Shown: positions 33,660-45,763 of the stretch, piece by piece | Layout of the letters: each line of letters begins with the position of its first letter | Position numbering within the stretch: the first letter of the stretch is position 1 | From: Taxillus chinensis | Lineage: Eukaryota; Streptophyta; Magnoliopsida; Santalales; Loranthaceae | Direction: 5' to 3' | Length of the DNA stretch: 64,000 nt | NCBI GenBank assembly: GCA_023512835.1 | Contig: JAKCVP010000434.1 | Span: 16,803-80,802, forward strand | The notes under the pieces: generated by a model | The model's database searches: none | What the model was told of the DNA's origin: nothing | The model's input: the letters and a program-made list of their open reading frames with translations, nothing else | Translations under genes and position numbers: made by a program

Positions 33660-34746
33660 CTATCGGTTAGACTTGGCGACACGCTCCAGCTCATCCTTCT
33701 TCTTGATAGCGTAGCTGTTGCTGGAGCCCTTGGCGGCGTTGATCAGCTCCTCGGCAAGACACTCGGCAATAGACTTGACGTTGCGGAAGGCAGCCTCACG
33801 AGCGCCAATGGTCAGGAGGGCGATGGCCTGGTTAACACGGCGGAGAGGAGACACATCGACAGCTTGACGACGGACGGTACCAGCGGAACCGATACGTGTT
33901 GAGTCTTCGCGGGGACCGCAGTTGACAATGGCGTCGACGGCGACCTGGAGGGGGTTGCTGTCGGTTGTGATGTGAATCTAGGGGAACACGCTCGTTAGCC
34001 TTTTGCCCCATGTTTCTCTGAGCCGATTCCCTCATGTTTCATGTCTGTGTGGTTTGGGGGAGAGGTGGTGCGGCAAAGAGGGAAACGTACAATCTCAAAG
34101 GCGTGAGCGACGATGCGGACGGCCATCAGCTTCTTGCCGTTGTTGCGACCGTTCATCATCAGCGAGTTGGTCAGACGCTCAATGATGGGGCATTGGGCCT
34201 TGCGGAAACGCTTGGTGGCGAAGCGGCCGGCACTGTGGGGCATGTAGACGGGGGACCGGATCTGGATGTAGTCGCTGTAAGAAGAATGTCAGCACAAGCC
34301 CCCGTAATGTCGAAAGAGAGAGAATGCATGGATGGAAGGAGAAGCGGCCTTGACGGTGGATATCGGATGTGTGCTCTTGACTGGCTTTGTGTTGTCCCTC
34401 ATTGTCTCTTCGTCTTCACGCCATGGACGATTTTCTGGCGCACTCTGCATTGACTTGTCGCAACCTCCTTTGCTTCTTATTGCGCATCTCATCTATGCTC
34501 GGCCAGAATTTATTCTCAACCTTCAAGACACACAGCCAGTCAATTGCTCCTCCACCCCATTCCTGCCGTCGCCAACATTCTCTGTCCAGCTCTCTTCGTT
34601 TGAACGTACGTCAGGGAGATGTCACGGATCTCGACATCGTCGTAGCTCCACTTGTTGAACAGCTTGATGCTGCCGAGTTCGGCAGTGACATCCTTGGGCA
34701 GCATGGTAGCGCCAGTCTCGGTCTGGACTTCTTCAACGTCGGCCAT
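33660..34746 (-). CDS. RPS5: 40S ribosomal protein S5 (uS7)
   Basis: Component of the small-subunit head near the E site. Exons 34610-34746, 34091-34274 and 33660-33977 give 212 aa, the normal eukaryotic length. Diagnostic stretches: [20 protein letters not shown] joined to [60 protein letters not shown] and [20 protein letters not shown], ending [10 protein letters not shown]. Intron 1 is 335 nt, the longest in the window, and intron 2 is 113 nt. Longer 5' introns are usual in fungal ribosomal-protein genes. Both splice joins are fixed by conservation. Confidence 0.97.
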
Positions 34747-35350
34747 GATGGGCAGATGTGTGGTGTATTAAAGAAGAGGGAATAATATGGAGGGCGGCGC
34801 GCGAGGACTGTGAGGAGAATGAATATCGGTCGTCCACTTCAGAAGTCGTTGGTAGCGGTCGGACAAAATGGCTTTTTTGACGCCGACATCCTCCAAGTGT
34901 AAAATCGATGCCAAGGCCGGCCAAATGAAAGTGACTGCGCTCGACACGGGGGCGCTCAGGAGCGTTTCCAGATTGGCCCCTCCTTCCATCAGGTCCCCGC
35001 TGCGAGTCCATGCAGTTGCATCAGACGAAATGAGGATTCTTAGACAGGCGAGCACCTGCGTTTTCCTCACAACCTAGCGAGATAATCTATCTCGAATTCG
35101 TACTTTCATGAAGAGCTGTGTGAGCCTGATGTCTCGTTACAGAGAGCAAACGTAAGATGGCCCCTCAAAACTCCATGAATTCAGTGGTCACAGCGCCAAA
35201 TGTACCAGACAATGTCAAAGCACTCTATCATCTATGTACAGCCTTCCTCGCGTGCAATGCGCCATTTACGTGGGTATCTCCAGGTATCCATCAACATTGA
35301 ACCATTTCGACATACAAGCTTCATTAGCCATCAATTACTCTACTCGCCGC
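34747..35350. other. Intergenic upstream of RPS5
   Basis: 604 bp holding the RPS5 promoter and the bHLH 3' flank. No gene or named element supported. Confidence 0.5.
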
Positions 35351-36624
35351 TCAATTCGAGAGAAGATCCTTGACACTGATGCCCTTCATGCTAGGGCGGT
35401 CACGAGCATCCGCAAGCTTTCGCGCAGGGTGCGAGATACTCGTTCTTCGGTCCGACGCGTTCAGCATCAGAAGAGCAGCGCTCGCCTCTCGATCGAGATC
35501 AGAGCTCTGGCCCTGGCCTTGAGGCAACAGCATGGGTGATGTCTGCTGCGAGTGAAGACTTGGGGAGGCAGGGTAAGAGGACTGAGAAGTAGGCCTGTAC
35601 CAATCACGCCCGTGGTGCTGCGCACCAAAGAAGGGCGAAGGCGCTTCAGAGGAGGCTTGGGAGTAATGCCGGGTGTCTCGATAGGGACCATAGTTGGGAA
35701 ATGTGGGTGTCGCTGCAGCCGATGTTGGGACCGGGATTGCTATCTGTGACACCGAGGGCTTGTGTTGCTTTAGAGGCGGCTGTTGCTCGCTTTCATCACG
35801 GTCGGCCATCTCCTCATCCTCGTTATCGTCCTCGTCGTCAGATGACGTCGACTGAAGAGCGTTTTCGTTGGAGACTATTTGACTCATCTCAGGCTGTGAA
35901 GGCCGTGCCATGGGATGCGGATGAGGCTGCCCGTCAGTCTTAAGATCTGCGATGCAGTTCTCAAGGTAGCGAAGATAATCAATGCTCGCCTATTAGAAGT
36001 AAGTAAAGTGCTCTCCGTCGTCGCTCAACAGCTAATAGCACATACCTGAAGGATGGCCAGCTTATGCATCTCATGGCCGCGACATGCAGGGATGAGATCC
36101 TTAAGTACGCCAAACTCCTCGTTCATTTTTGAGCGACGTCTCCGCTCGATAAGACTATGCGCCGTCTTGCGGGCAATCTTACGACCTGCGCTGGTGGTGG
36201 CACCCTTCTTTCCCTTTCCTCCACTTTGTGCTCCTGGTTTGCCGTTGGGGTCATATTCTTCATCGTCGACATTTGTGGCAGCATTTGCTCGTTTCGTTTG
36301 CTGCTCCTTGGGCTTGACTTGGATTATCTTACGGGATCTTGAGGGTGGCGGAGGTAACGTTGACTCTGTATGCATGGACAAGGACTGGGCATGTGTGCGC
36401 TTGCGAGAGAGGGCATCGTCTTGAGGAGCGACCTGAGGGCTTATGGGGGACACAGATGGCTTTGGGGGCTCCACCTGGTCACGAGACGAGGCCGAGTTAC
36501 TGCGACTGGGCATGGCGGAGGGAGGCAGCTCGAATTCGGAGCCGGCATGAGGCACATAGCCACTTTCCCTGCCCTTGATATCGGTCGAAGGAGCCGGAGT
36601 TGGTGGGAAAGCCGGGCGAGGCAT
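35351..36624 (-). CDS. bHLH transcription factor
   Basis: Sequence-specific regulator with a basic helix-loop-helix. Exons 36046-36624 and 35351-35989 (intron 56 nt, inside helix 2) give 405 aa. The basic region and helix 1 read RKTAHSLIERRRRSKMNEEF, with the H-E-R residues (HSLIERRR) expected for E-box binding. Helix 2 is MHKLAILQ joined to ASIDYLRYLENCI. Flanks are Pro/Ser/Gln-rich and an acidic segment (DDEDDNEDEEMAD) follows. The start at 36624 (MPRPAFPPTP) is chosen as the first ATG giving fungal-like sequence; an upstream in-frame ATG at 36756 lies in a region with no protein character. The C-terminus (ASDRRTSISHPARKL, then KGISVKDLLSN) looks conserved. Target pathway unknown. Confidence 0.9.
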
Positions 36625-37767
36625 TATCGGCAGCCAATCTGAGCTCGCGTGCCCACGGCAAGCGTCAAATCCAAGAACGAGCGAGATATGGATAGGGTTA
36701 CGACGGTGCAATTGTAGAGCAGCGTCAAGGTGGAGGGTGCGGGCACAGGACTGCAACAGCCAGCGGCAGTGTTACAGACAACGATAAAGCACAGGAAGAC
36801 GACGAGAAGAAGAAAGACATTGCGAGAGTTTGCAGCGGAGAGGGGAGCGAAAGATGGTCGCGTGCGTGCCAGTATGGTTGGACCTGACAAAAGCGCTCGA
36901 GACTTGCACGCGGCTCTCTAGGCCAGTGTGATTGGCTGGATGAGGATTGACGTCTCTCCGGAGTATCTCTCTGCTCCATCCCTACCACCCACAAGCCGCA
37001 CGTTTTTGCCCATTGTCCGCTCAACCCTCACCGTCGTCGGCTCAAGCCCTATGCTGTGTGCGAGCCTTCTTCAATCGCATTGGTTGCGCGCATGTGGGGT
37101 CTCTGACGCTGCCGGTCTGACTAGGGGCTCTCCATATCAAGCGCGCCGAAAATGCATCGAGGCAACCCTGTGGTCAGCTGCTGTTTTCTCCGCACTGCAT
37201 TCCACGACGTTGATAAGATGAGTGTGATACATCGGACGCTCCGTCATCGCAGCCGGGTCATTCATCTGCCCAGAACACGTAACCTTGTAGGTACTTTTAT
37301 GCATGTACTTGTAGATGGTTGGTCCACCCGGATACGGTCCAAGAGCCTCATGGGCCCTGGGGAATGAATAATGGAGGTGTCTCTTCAACACCTGAATGCA
37401 ATTGTACATAACATTTCGTCTTGAACGCTTCACCTGCATTTAGAATGTCAAACCCTTTGTCTGCCCTGGACATTATGAGGCCAAAGATCAAGAACATTCT
37501 TTGGTATCACATGGCGTGCAACGCTAGTGGAGGGTACAGCGCTGTGACGAGTGTGCAGGACAGGAAGCGGGTTTAGACTTCTACACGGACATCAAGGTTG
37601 CCTGCGTGCCTAGGTAGCATTACATACCGCTCTCCCTCGTGCTGGTCTATACTCATAGCTGAACAATGCAAGTTGCAGGTGATTATTTGCTATGGATACG
37701 GAATGTTGTACAATTGTGCCTGCATCTATGTAATGTATCTGTTCAACAGCTATCCGACCTATACACA
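36625..37767. other. Intergenic upstream of bHLH gene
   Basis: 1.1 kb. The bHLH promoter and leader lie at the left and the rhomboid 3' flank at the right. No gene supported. Confidence 0.5.
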
Positions 37768-39579
37768 TTATTTAAGCCATGCCGTGAGCTTGCTGTACCA
37801 GCCTTTGGAAGCGTCACTCGCCCGGACCACTGAACGTTCGATCTCTTCGTTGAGCTGCCCAATGGCACTTCCCGCCTGCTCTTTCTCCTCTTGCTGCTTG
37901 CGCAGTCTCTCCTCCGCTTCCGCAGCCTCAATTTGCTTTTGCGAGAGACGCGCTGGTATAGAGTTCTGTCGCAGTGTGTAGCCGATACTCAATCCAGTCA
38001 ATGCACCAGCGATGTGTGCAAATACATCCACTCTGGACAGCACACCGGATCCGAAATGATTGAGAATCTGGGTGACGACCAGAATGTATCGCCCAACATC
38101 AAAAGCAAAGTCCCAGGACTCAGTTGATCGCGGTGGATTAGTGGACGTCAGGTAAGACCAGGCAGCTAGGACAGCCCATGTGCAGCCACTGGCACCGCAA
38201 TGTGAAGTATTGAGCGTCTTCGTCAGTACAAAATACCACAAAGAGCAGACCGAGCCAACCACACCGCCCGAGACGTAGAGGGACATGAAATTGGCTCGAC
38301 CAATCTCCTCGTGTAGAGAGACACCGAAGAGGGCCAGTACCGTCATGTTACTCGCAAGGTGGCGCCAGGTCTGGTGAGAGATGATATTCCCTAGCATGCT
38401 TACCGCAAATGGATAAGCAGGTACCGCCAATAAGAATTTGTTGAAGGTCTTCTGTAGTACCGGGAACCTCCACAAAGCCGTTATGCTCACATTAAGAGCG
38501 ATGATACCTCCAATGGTAGCGACGGACACCGGGACTCGGGGGTATAGCCGCTTATCTTCACTTGGAGGCTGGTAGTTCTGAGAATACCAGTAGCATGCAA
38601 CTAGTACCATAAGACCGAAGAGGGTCGCGGGCGCAAGCCGCTGCAAGGAGGACATCTCAGGAGGGTCCTCGAAGTCGGTTACTTTGGCCTCTTTCTCAAA
38701 CTTGGCTTTGCGTTCCCGCAACTTTTCCTGCCATACAAGCTCCTGGCTTTGCTTCTCTTCAATCCTAGCGAGCCGGACCTCTTCTTGTGCTTTGTACTCT
38801 GGTGTCTGCTTCCGAGCTTCCTCCTCAGCGGCTTCCTTTGCTCGCCTTTTTTTGTGATAGTTCTGAAATTGCTCTAAAACGCTTGTGCTGGTGTCTGAGG
38901 TAGATCTCTCCTGAGCTTGGGAGTCCTCATCTTGATCTACTCTTTTGTACAGCCCAAGCCTTTCAGCACGTTCAATGTATGACTTTTCAACTTTGGACAG
39001 CTCACGACCCAGCCAGACATTCGCTGCAGCCTGCTCGTCCACGGGGTATTTCTCTCTCAGCCAGCCCAGCGCGTTTTCATACGCTTCCTGTGGGAGATCC
39101 GGTACATCTTCTATGTGCGTCCCTACATCGACCAGTGATCCGTTCACACGGCGTGTATGTAGTGTACGCAAGACTTGGTTTCCTTGATCTTCTCCAATCT
39201 CCTGTTTGAAAATGGATTGGAGCTTCGCATCGGAAAAAAGATCGAAAGGTATCCGGACCTGCGGGGTCTGGCGTCGCGGTTTCGCTGGCTGTGCTCCACG
39301 CGGTACTCTTCTCAGACACGAGGCGCTCGTGCTCAGGTATCGGTAGCTTGGTCGCAAATGCCGGGCATCTTGTCCGTCTGGCAGAGGCGAGCAACCATTG
39401 ATGCGCGAGTCTTGATGTAGAGACCGAGTAGCTATGGTGTAGAATCTTGCGTAGAAAGCATTACGGCTGGATGTCGCATGCTTCGTCCAGGCATGCGAGG
39501 TCGAGGGAATTTGCCGTAAGTGAGCTCGCCCTTGTCTCGTAATCAGATTGACGAGGGAGCCTGCGCAGGCATTGGTCAT
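37768..39579 (-). CDS. Rhomboid-family intramembrane serine protease, probably mitochondrial
   Basis: Single exon, 603 aa. Residues 1-100 are Arg/Ser/Thr-rich with few acids, fitting a mitochondrial presequence. A long charged helical region follows (about 225-305), then a multi-pass membrane domain from about 315. The catalytic serine motif is HCGASGCTWAVLAAW (GxSG) and the partner histidine is in DVFAHIAGALTG. The oxyanion HxxxN-like motif is WRHLASNM. It resembles the fungal mitochondrial rhomboids, though the charged linker is longer than in yeast Pcp1, so it may be a second rhomboid rather than Pcp1. A 283-bp divergent promoter is shared with the CHORD gene. Confidence 0.88.
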   Translation of the reverse strand: MTNACAGSLVNLITRQGRAHLRQIPSTSHAWTKHATSSRNAFYARFYTIATRSLHQDSRINGCSPLPDGQDARHLRPSYRYLSTSASCLRRVPRGAQPAKPRRQTPQVRIPFDLFSDAKLQSIFKQEIGEDQGNQVLRTLHTRRVNGSLVDVGTHIEDVPDLPQEAYENALGWLREKYPVDEQAAANVWLGRELSKVEKSYIERAERLGLYKRVDQDEDSQAQERSTSDTSTSVLEQFQNYHKKRRAKEAAEEEARKQTPEYKAQEEVRLARIEEKQSQELVWQEKLRERKAKFEKEAKVTDFEDPPEMSSLQRLAPATLFGLMVLVACYWYSQNYQPPSEDKRLYPRVPVSVATIGGIIALNVSITALWRFPVLQKTFNKFLLAVPAYPFAVSMLGNIISHQTWRHLASNMTVLALFGVSLHEEIGRANFMSLYVSGGVVGSVCSLWYFVLTKTLNTSHCGASGCTWAVLAAWSYLTSTNPPRSTESWDFAFDVGRYILVVTQILNHFGSGVLSRVDVFAHIAGALTGLSIGYTLRQNSIPARLSQKQIEAAEAEERLRKQQEEKEQAGSAIGQLNEEIERSVVRASDASKGWYSKLTAWLK

Positions 39580-39862
39580 GGCTGCGCGGTACGAGCCAGC
39601 TCTCGGCTTCTAGTCGGGGGACGACACGATGCGCACGCTTCAATGCATGCTGTCGCAGTTGCTCCTTTGCTGGGAATGCCGTAACGTCTGGAGTCGCAGA
39701 TCAGTCGGTGCTCGGAACTTTATTTTGAGCCGCGGGGAGATTGACGTCTGAAGTGTGGAAACTCACAGAAGATGCGCCTGACTATTTAGATACCAGAAGC
39801 CACATTTCTCGTACCGGATACCTGCGTAGACGACTGTCCTTGAATCCAAAGAAATCTGCAAG

Positions 39863-40940
39863 ATGGTCCTCAAGTGCATTCACAAAGGTTGTGGCAAGCA
39901 GTTTGAGAATGAGAATGAGGAATGTTTATTCCACCCCGGGCCTCCAGTATGTTCCTGAAGCTCCAAAGTCGCTCTACTGCAGAAACAGAATGCTGACCTG
40001 ACCTCTTGCAGGAGTTCCACGAGGGTCAGAAAGGTATATGCTATGCACATATCTTGTGGAACCATACTAAGAGAGCGCACATGTAGGCTGGAAATGCTGC
40101 AAGCCCCGCGTCTTGACCTTTGACGAGTTCCTTGCGATCCCGCCGTGCACAAAGGGCAAACACACCACCGTTGAGGATATTCCAAAACCTGCTCCACCTG
40201 CGAAGCAAGAAATTCCCGCGCCAGTCAAACAAGAAGATCCAGCACAGAACGGCAGCGTTGAACACACAACGTCCCGTCGACCACTAGCTGCCGCAGCATC
40301 CGCACCTCCCGCACCACCAGCAGCTCCGGAGTCCGATTCGGACGAACCAAGTGCGACTCCTGGAACAGGAGTAAGGTGCAAGCGAAGAGGTTGCAATGAA
40401 GAATCCACACAAAATACTGCTTCGGGAGATAGGAGCGGCGAGAAGTGCGTGTATCATCCTGGTCAAGCTATCTTCCACGAAGGCAGCAAGGGCTGGTCAT
40501 GCTGCAAGCGACGTGTCCTGGAATTCGATGAGTTTTTGAAAATCCAAGGTTGCAAGGAGCGGCCACGACACTGCTTCATTGGGAAAAAGAAGAAGGACGG
40601 TGACCTCGAAAAGATTGAGACAGTTCGATCCGACTTTTACCAGACTGGTACAACTGTCCATGCTAGCATCTTCCTGAAGAAAATCGATAAGGCGAAGAGC
40701 AAAGTCCAAATCAGCGAGCAGGAGCTGGACCTTGACCTTCGTACACAGGATGGAAAGTGGTACCAGACAAAAGCTCCATTGTTCGCGAAGATCGATGCTG
40801 CCAAGAGTGCCTCCAGAATACTTGGCACTAAGCTCGATCTCACACTGATCAAAGCCGACGACATTGGTTGGCCTGTCCTGCGGAGCGATGAGAAGCAAAC
40901 AGGTGAGATTATACAGACTGGCAGAGCTGGTAGAGCTTGA
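39863..40940 (+). CDS. CHORD and CS domain co-chaperone (CHORDC1/Rar1-like)
   Basis: Zinc-binding Hsp90 co-chaperone. Exons 39863-39946, 40012-40033 and 40087-40940 (introns 65 and 53 nt) give 319 aa. CHORD1 spans the joins: CIHKGCGKQF, CLFHPGPP, then EFHEGQKG, then WKCCKPRVLTFDEFLAIPPC. CHORD2 repeats the plan: CKRRGCNEES, CVYHPGQAIFHEGSKGWSCC, FLKIQGC. A p23-like CS domain follows at about residues 205-295 (VRSDFYQTGTTVHASIFLKK). The 22-nt middle exon is unusually short but required by the CHORD1 consensus. Confidence 0.94.
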
Positions 40941-41446
40941 GGTCCGAAGTAGTGGAAGCGAGAGGGGTTGTGGGAACACATGCATAGCGAGGCGTAAATG
41001 GGAAAGAAGCGTGCAGGCGTGCACTGGCTTGGACGTAGAGATCTGATGACGGCATGATTGAATGCGCAAAATGAAAGAGCGCGGTGCGAACAGAGTGCGA
41101 AGTGAAATCACGAGCTAGCTAAATACTGGTGCTACCAGCAAGCAGATTGTCTTTGCACTTGGTATCGAGGCGAGAGCTTCACCCAGCGAACAGTCTCTCA
41201 ACGCCTAGCGCGCCGCTGCTTCTGTCTGAGGAACAGGTGCGTATCAAGTGCAGCATCAATTGCCTCAACAATCTCTGGACAGGCTACTTGTGTAGTTTAT
41301 GCATTATATGAGGGGTATAATCGTGTATGTCTACTATCTGTACATTTGAGCGGAGATGTTGTAATCTGCTCCAGCCCAACACCGACCCGTGCTTCATTAG
41401 GTCGTTTATCCGCTTTCCACATCCTCGTCTTGCAGACCGCGTCCGA
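40941..41446. other. Intergenic, convergent 3' ends (CHORD / HSP78)
   Basis: 506 bp between two converging stop codons. Nothing recognised. Confidence 0.5.
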
Positions 41447-43813
41447 TCATGCAGCAGCGACCTCAAGAGCCTCCTTGTTTGAAGCGACATGGACAATCGC
41501 CTCCTGGCCTGACTTGAGTTCACCGCGAATGATGCGATCTGCCAATCGGTTGCCAATTTCCTTGCTGATGAGACGGTTGAGAGGCCGAGCGCCATACTTG
41601 GGGTCGTAGCCCTTGTCGCAGAGCCATGTCTTAACCTCGTCATTGACCCGTAATGTGATTCTACGGTCATCCAGTCGTCCTTGTAGCTCTTTCAGTCGGA
41701 TGTCAACAATGTCTCTCAAAGCCTCCTTCGAGAGTCGCTTGAAGAGGATGAACTCATCCAAGCGGTTCAAGAATTCTGGTGCATACGACGCTTGGACAAT
41801 GTCCATGACATTCTTCCTGACCTCAGGAGAGATCTCAGAGCCACCACTTCCGGCCGCAGCTTGATCCGTCACAAGGAGCTCGGCGCCTAGATTTGAGGTC
41901 ATAACGATAATTGTATTTCGAAAGTCGACCTTGTGGCCTTGAGCATCTGTGAGGAAACCTTCATCAAGGACTTGGAGAAGGAGCGTCGATATGTCCTTGT
42001 GTGCCTTCTCGAACTCATCGAAGAGCAGAACAGCATAGGGTTTGCGTCTGACAGCTTCGGTCAGTTGACCCGCATCCTCGTAGCCGACATAGCCAGCAGG
42101 CGACCCGATGAGTCGGCTCACAGTGTGCTTTTCGGAGAATTCGCTCATATCAAACCTGATGACGGCTTGCTCTGTCGAGAACAGGAAGCTTGCTAGATTT
42201 TTGCACAACTCTGTCTTACCAACACCTGTTGGGCCCAGGAACATGAATGAGGCGATCGGTCGGTTCTCGCCAGAGAGGCCTGCACGTTGCATCCGCACAG
42301 CATTGGCGACAGCTGTGAGCGCTTCGTCTTGACCGCGGACGGACTGTCGCAACTTGTCTTCCATGTGCACAAGCTTTTCGATCTCTCCAGACATGAGCTT
42401 CTGAACGGGGATGCCGGTGGTTCGAGACACAACGCCAGCGATGTCATCGGCTGTGACTGAGTCATGGATGAGACTGCCGTCCTTGTTCGATTCTCCAGTC
42501 TCCTGGCTGAGCCGCCTCTCAAGCTCCGGGATTTTGGCGTACTGTAGCTCTCCAGCCTTGCCGAAGTTACCCTCGCGCTGCGCCTGTTCCAGTTCGTGCC
42601 GTGCTTGCTCGAGCTCTTCCTTTGCCCGCTTCAGGTTTTCCAGTTCTGCGCGCTCATTGTCCCATTTCTCCTGAAGTTTTGCAACCTCCTCTTGTTTTTG
42701 CTTGAGAGTCTCCTCCAACTTCTGTCTTCGTTCAACAGAAGCAATGTCGTCTTCTTTCCGCAAGGATTCGAGCTCGATCTGGATGGTCATGATCTGACGG
42801 TCGAGTTCTTGAATGGCATCTGGTTTGCTTTCTTGCTGCAGTCGCAACGCGCTTGCTGCTTCGTCGACGAGGTCAATAGCCTTGTCCGGCAAAAAGCGAT
42901 CGGAAATGTACCGGTTACTGTATGTCGCAGCAGCGACCAGGGCGCCGTCTGTTATTCGAACGCCGTGGTGGACCTCATACTTATCTTTGATGCCTCTCAA
43001 TATGGAAATGGTGTCTTGTACCGAGGGCTCTCCGATCAAAATCGGTTGGAAACGCCGTGCCAGAGCTACGTCTTTTTCTATCTGGCGATACTCGTTTAGT
43101 GTGGTCGCACCGCAGCATTGCAGCTCACCGCGAGACAATGCCGGTTTCAAAAGATTGCTAGCATCAATACTGCCCTCTGCCTTTCCAAGACCGAGTAGTG
43201 TATGTAATTCGTCGATGAAGAGGATGACGCCTCCCTGGGCTTCTGAGACTTCTTTCAAAACTTTCTTTAGTCTCTCCTCAAAGTCGCCACGGAATTTGGC
43301 TCCAGCTATAAGTTGTCCTAGATCCAGCGAGATTACGCGCTTGTCCTTGACGCTCTCTGGGACATCTCCTTTGACTATGCGCTGGGCAAGGCCTTCGAGA
43401 ATAGCCGTCTTGCCCGTTCCAGCGGAGCCGATCATGACTGGGTTGTTCTTGGTTCGCCGACTCAGGATTTGTATTGTCCGGTGTATCTCAGCATCGCGCC
43501 CTATGACGGGATCGAGTTTGCCGTCTTTAGCTCTGGCAGTAAGATCGACGCCATACTCCTCGAGAGCACTCTTCTCTTCGCCTCCCATATTCATTGTATA
43601 AGTGCCACCGGGCTTCTGCGGACGACCACCGCCCATCCCAGTCGCATATTGGCGGATACCGCGCAGAGCAAGTGTCGAGCCTGTAACTGGTAGCGAGCGC
43701 CATTGTGGGACAGATGCAAGGGACAGGTGTGCTCTCCGTACGATTCGCGAGAGTTGGGGTCTCGTCAGAGACGACGCACGAGGCAGTGCTAGTTTGGGTG
43801 TTGCAGCTATCAT
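41447..43813 (-). CDS. HSP78: Mitochondrial disaggregase Hsp78 (ClpB/Hsp100)
   Basis: Hexameric AAA+ disaggregase of the mitochondrial matrix. The ATG at 43813 gives 788 aa; an upstream in-frame GTG is ignored. The presequence ([16 protein letters not shown] to about residue 57, RGIRQYA) is basic. Like yeast Hsp78 it lacks the Clp N-domain and goes straight into the first ATPase: Walker A GSAGTGKT at about 129, Walker [14 protein letters not shown]. The coiled middle domain is at about 385-500 ([20 protein letters not shown]). The second ATPase has Walker A GPTGVGKT, Walker [14 protein letters not shown], and sensor 2 in GARPLNRLI. Single exon. Shares an 814-bp divergent upstream region. Confidence 0.95.
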   Translation of the reverse strand: MIAATPKLALPRASSLTRPQLSRIVRRAHLSLASVPQWRSLPVTGSTLALRGIRQYATGMGGGRPQKPGGTYTMNMGGEEKSALEEYGVDLTARAKDGKLDPVIGRDAEIHRTIQILSRRTKNNPVMIGSAGTGKTAILEGLAQRIVKGDVPESVKDKRVISLDLGQLIAGAKFRGDFEERLKKVLKEVSEAQGGVILFIDELHTLLGLGKAEGSIDASNLLKPALSRGELQCCGATTLNEYRQIEKDVALARRFQPILIGEPSVQDTISILRGIKDKYEVHHGVRITDGALVAAATYSNRYISDRFLPDKAIDLVDEAASALRLQQESKPDAIQELDRQIMTIQIELESLRKEDDIASVERRQKLEETLKQKQEEVAKLQEKWDNERAELENLKRAKEELEQARHELEQAQREGNFGKAGELQYAKIPELERRLSQETGESNKDGSLIHDSVTADDIAGVVSRTTGIPVQKLMSGEIEKLVHMEDKLRQSVRGQDEALTAVANAVRMQRAGLSGENRPIASFMFLGPTGVGKTELCKNLASFLFSTEQAVIRFDMSEFSEKHTVSRLIGSPAGYVGYEDAGQLTEAVRRKPYAVLLFDEFEKAHKDISTLLLQVLDEGFLTDAQGHKVDFRNTIIVMTSNLGAELLVTDQAAAGSGGSEISPEVRKNVMDIVQASYAPEFLNRLDEFILFKRLSKEALRDIVDIRLKELQGRLDDRRITLRVNDEVKTWLCDKGYDPKYGARPLNRLISKEIGNRLADRIIRGELKSGQEAIVHVASNKEALEVAAA

Positions 43814-44626
43814 AGCGTAGAAAGGTTGCTTGTGGATGTGCGAGATGCGCACACGCGCGTGTAGACAAAGCGAGGAATATATTAAAGGATGAGATGTGTA
43901 TATTCTGCGTTGTTCTCCAAGCTGCTGGAAAGATCGAAGTCACCAGAAAGAGGTTCAACCTCCGCAAAATCAGGATGTTGATTGGCTGAAACTGCGGTGC
44001 TCCTTTTGCAGCTTTAGGCGTGCATCGTTGGTCGCTCAGCTAAGATTTGGCGTCAAGGCTTGGCGACACACCTTTAGTTTGCCAATTGCACCCCATCGAC
44101 TGCTCCCCAGCGGTTCTACCTGTCGAACACGCGACATCTCTTCTGCGTCATCACATTTCTGGTTGTCGTGCGCAGGGATACATTGCGGCTGGACTCGAAT
44201 ACATTGGCTCCTATTCGAGGATGACTCGCATGGGGGTGAAGCCACACTGTCGTTACGACCTGCCATTCAAATCCTACTGGATGCGCCGTAGTTGTCGTAG
44301 GACCGCTTTGCTTTCGAGAGACGACACCACAGGCACGTCACCGCGCAAAGCTGTAAAGGCAGGACCGAATCCACGGTTATAGTCGTAGCTCGAGGGACTA
44401 TACCCCAAATTGAAAGGTACAGACAGACAAGCTGAGTTGCATGATGACATGAACCATGATGGCAGTTGTATGACGTTGTCGCATGGAATTCCTTAATTAC
44501 CATTCAGCAGCAGCTCTCTTTCTCACGCGACACACCTGACACTTTACAGTTGCCATCACACACTTCTTATCAAACATCGTCGACCAACCTACTTCCATTC
44601 CTCAATTCTTCACACATATACACAAT
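43814..44626. promoter_or_regulatory. Divergent upstream region, HSP78 / small hydrophilic protein
   Basis: About 0.8 kb between outward-facing starts. A TATA-like stretch (AATATATTAAAGG) lies near 43875-43887 on the HSP78 side. The last 100 bp before 44627 are CA/CT-rich, a typical leader. No perfect heat-shock element was found by eye. Confidence 0.5.
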
Positions 44627-45247
44627 ATGCCTGACGCACACAAGGGTGGTGACCTCAACGACTTTGCCAAAGATGGTACCTCGATCCCAGGCGATGCATG
44701 TCCTCACTGATCCTCTTACACCTGATCACAATGTTAACATCGAAAATCAGGCTGGTCAGCAGAGATTGATCCCGTCTGTGCCCAACCCTCGCCAGCAGGC
44801 TGAGAATGAAATCGGAGCCACAAATGCTGGTTTGGGAGCAATCGATGCTGCAGGTGCTGCTGACAACGCTACCGATGTAAGCTCTGTTCGATACTCGAGA
44901 AGCGACAATATCTGACCAAATTTCAGATCCCCCGAAACCCAGGAGACAAGGCGCCAGCTGACGGTATCATCTCTGGCACCGGACATGAACTGCCTGCGGA
45001 AATTGGTGCGAAGAACACTCACTTTGGCGCCGACAACCCTCAGGCCAAGGGCAGCCAGCGCTACGGCAAGCATGCTCGGCAAAAGGAGTCTGGTCAGTGC
45101 CTCTTACAATCAATAAATGTTCCCTCATGAATGCTGACGGGAACTCCAGACTTGGACAAGGGCGCTTCCGCCTCGCATGAGGTAGCGCCTGCTCCCGGCG
45201 AGGAGGCCGACCCTCAAGACATCATCCGCGATCGTAAGGGCGCGTGA
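44627..45247 (+). CDS. Small hydrophilic protein, unknown family
   Basis: Three exons are well supported by protein character and splice sites: 44751-44876, 44927-45092 and 45150-45247 (introns 50 and 57 nt). They give QQRLIPSVPNPRQQAENEIG, NPGDKAPADGIISGTGHELP and AHKGG-like hydrophilic sequence ending DPQDIIRDRKGA. The 5' end is uncertain. The ATG at 44627 has the best leader context (CACAATATG), but every GT donor downstream is in the wrong phase. A GC-AG intron (44696-44750, donor GCATGT) would restore frame and give 152 aa. The alternative is an intronless start at 44673. No domain recognised; the composition resembles stress-type hydrophilins. Confidence 0.65.
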
Positions 45248-45763
45248 ACATGAAGATCAATTTGGCATTGATGCCTTGTGATACTATGGAGGAGATCCGC
45301 TCCGCCTGTCAAGTGCGTTGAGCACCCTCTACCTTATGCTATATGAATGCATGAAATCCCGAAACAATATCACCATGGAGAGCCGCTTCTCGATCTCAGT
45401 GAATCATGTCAGACATTTAATGGCGCTGTCTACGTCTTGTTCGTGGTTGGGGCCATCTCTGAAGCCTCATTCCGATTCGATGCATCTCATTGACGGATTC
45501 CACAGGAATGTATTTCCAACGTCTTGCACTACCTTCCCATACCAGATCTTGATTATGATCTCATGGTTGCGATCTGAAACTCCACTATATTTGCAGCGAT
45601 TAGCTCTATTTTGAGCATTACATCGTCCCAAACTTATTTATGTGCATCCCTCGTCCATCTACTTTCTGATCATTTCCACGCTCAGCAAGGATTGCAAACA
45701 CTCTGGGGCGCCTGACAACCCTTAATCTTCCCCAAAACCTCAGACTACCACCTGGCTCCACTC
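45248..45763. other. Intergenic
   Basis: 516 bp, no gene supported. Contains the promoter of the next secreted protein. Confidence 0.5.

Noticed and set aside
34275..34609. Intronic snoRNA in RPS5
   Set aside because: No TGATGA/CTGA box pair or H/ACA arrangement could be placed convincingly.
43814..43960. Heat-shock element upstream of HSP78
   Set aside because: GAA/TTC triplets are present but not in correctly phased nGAAnnTTCn order; nothing better than chance by eye.
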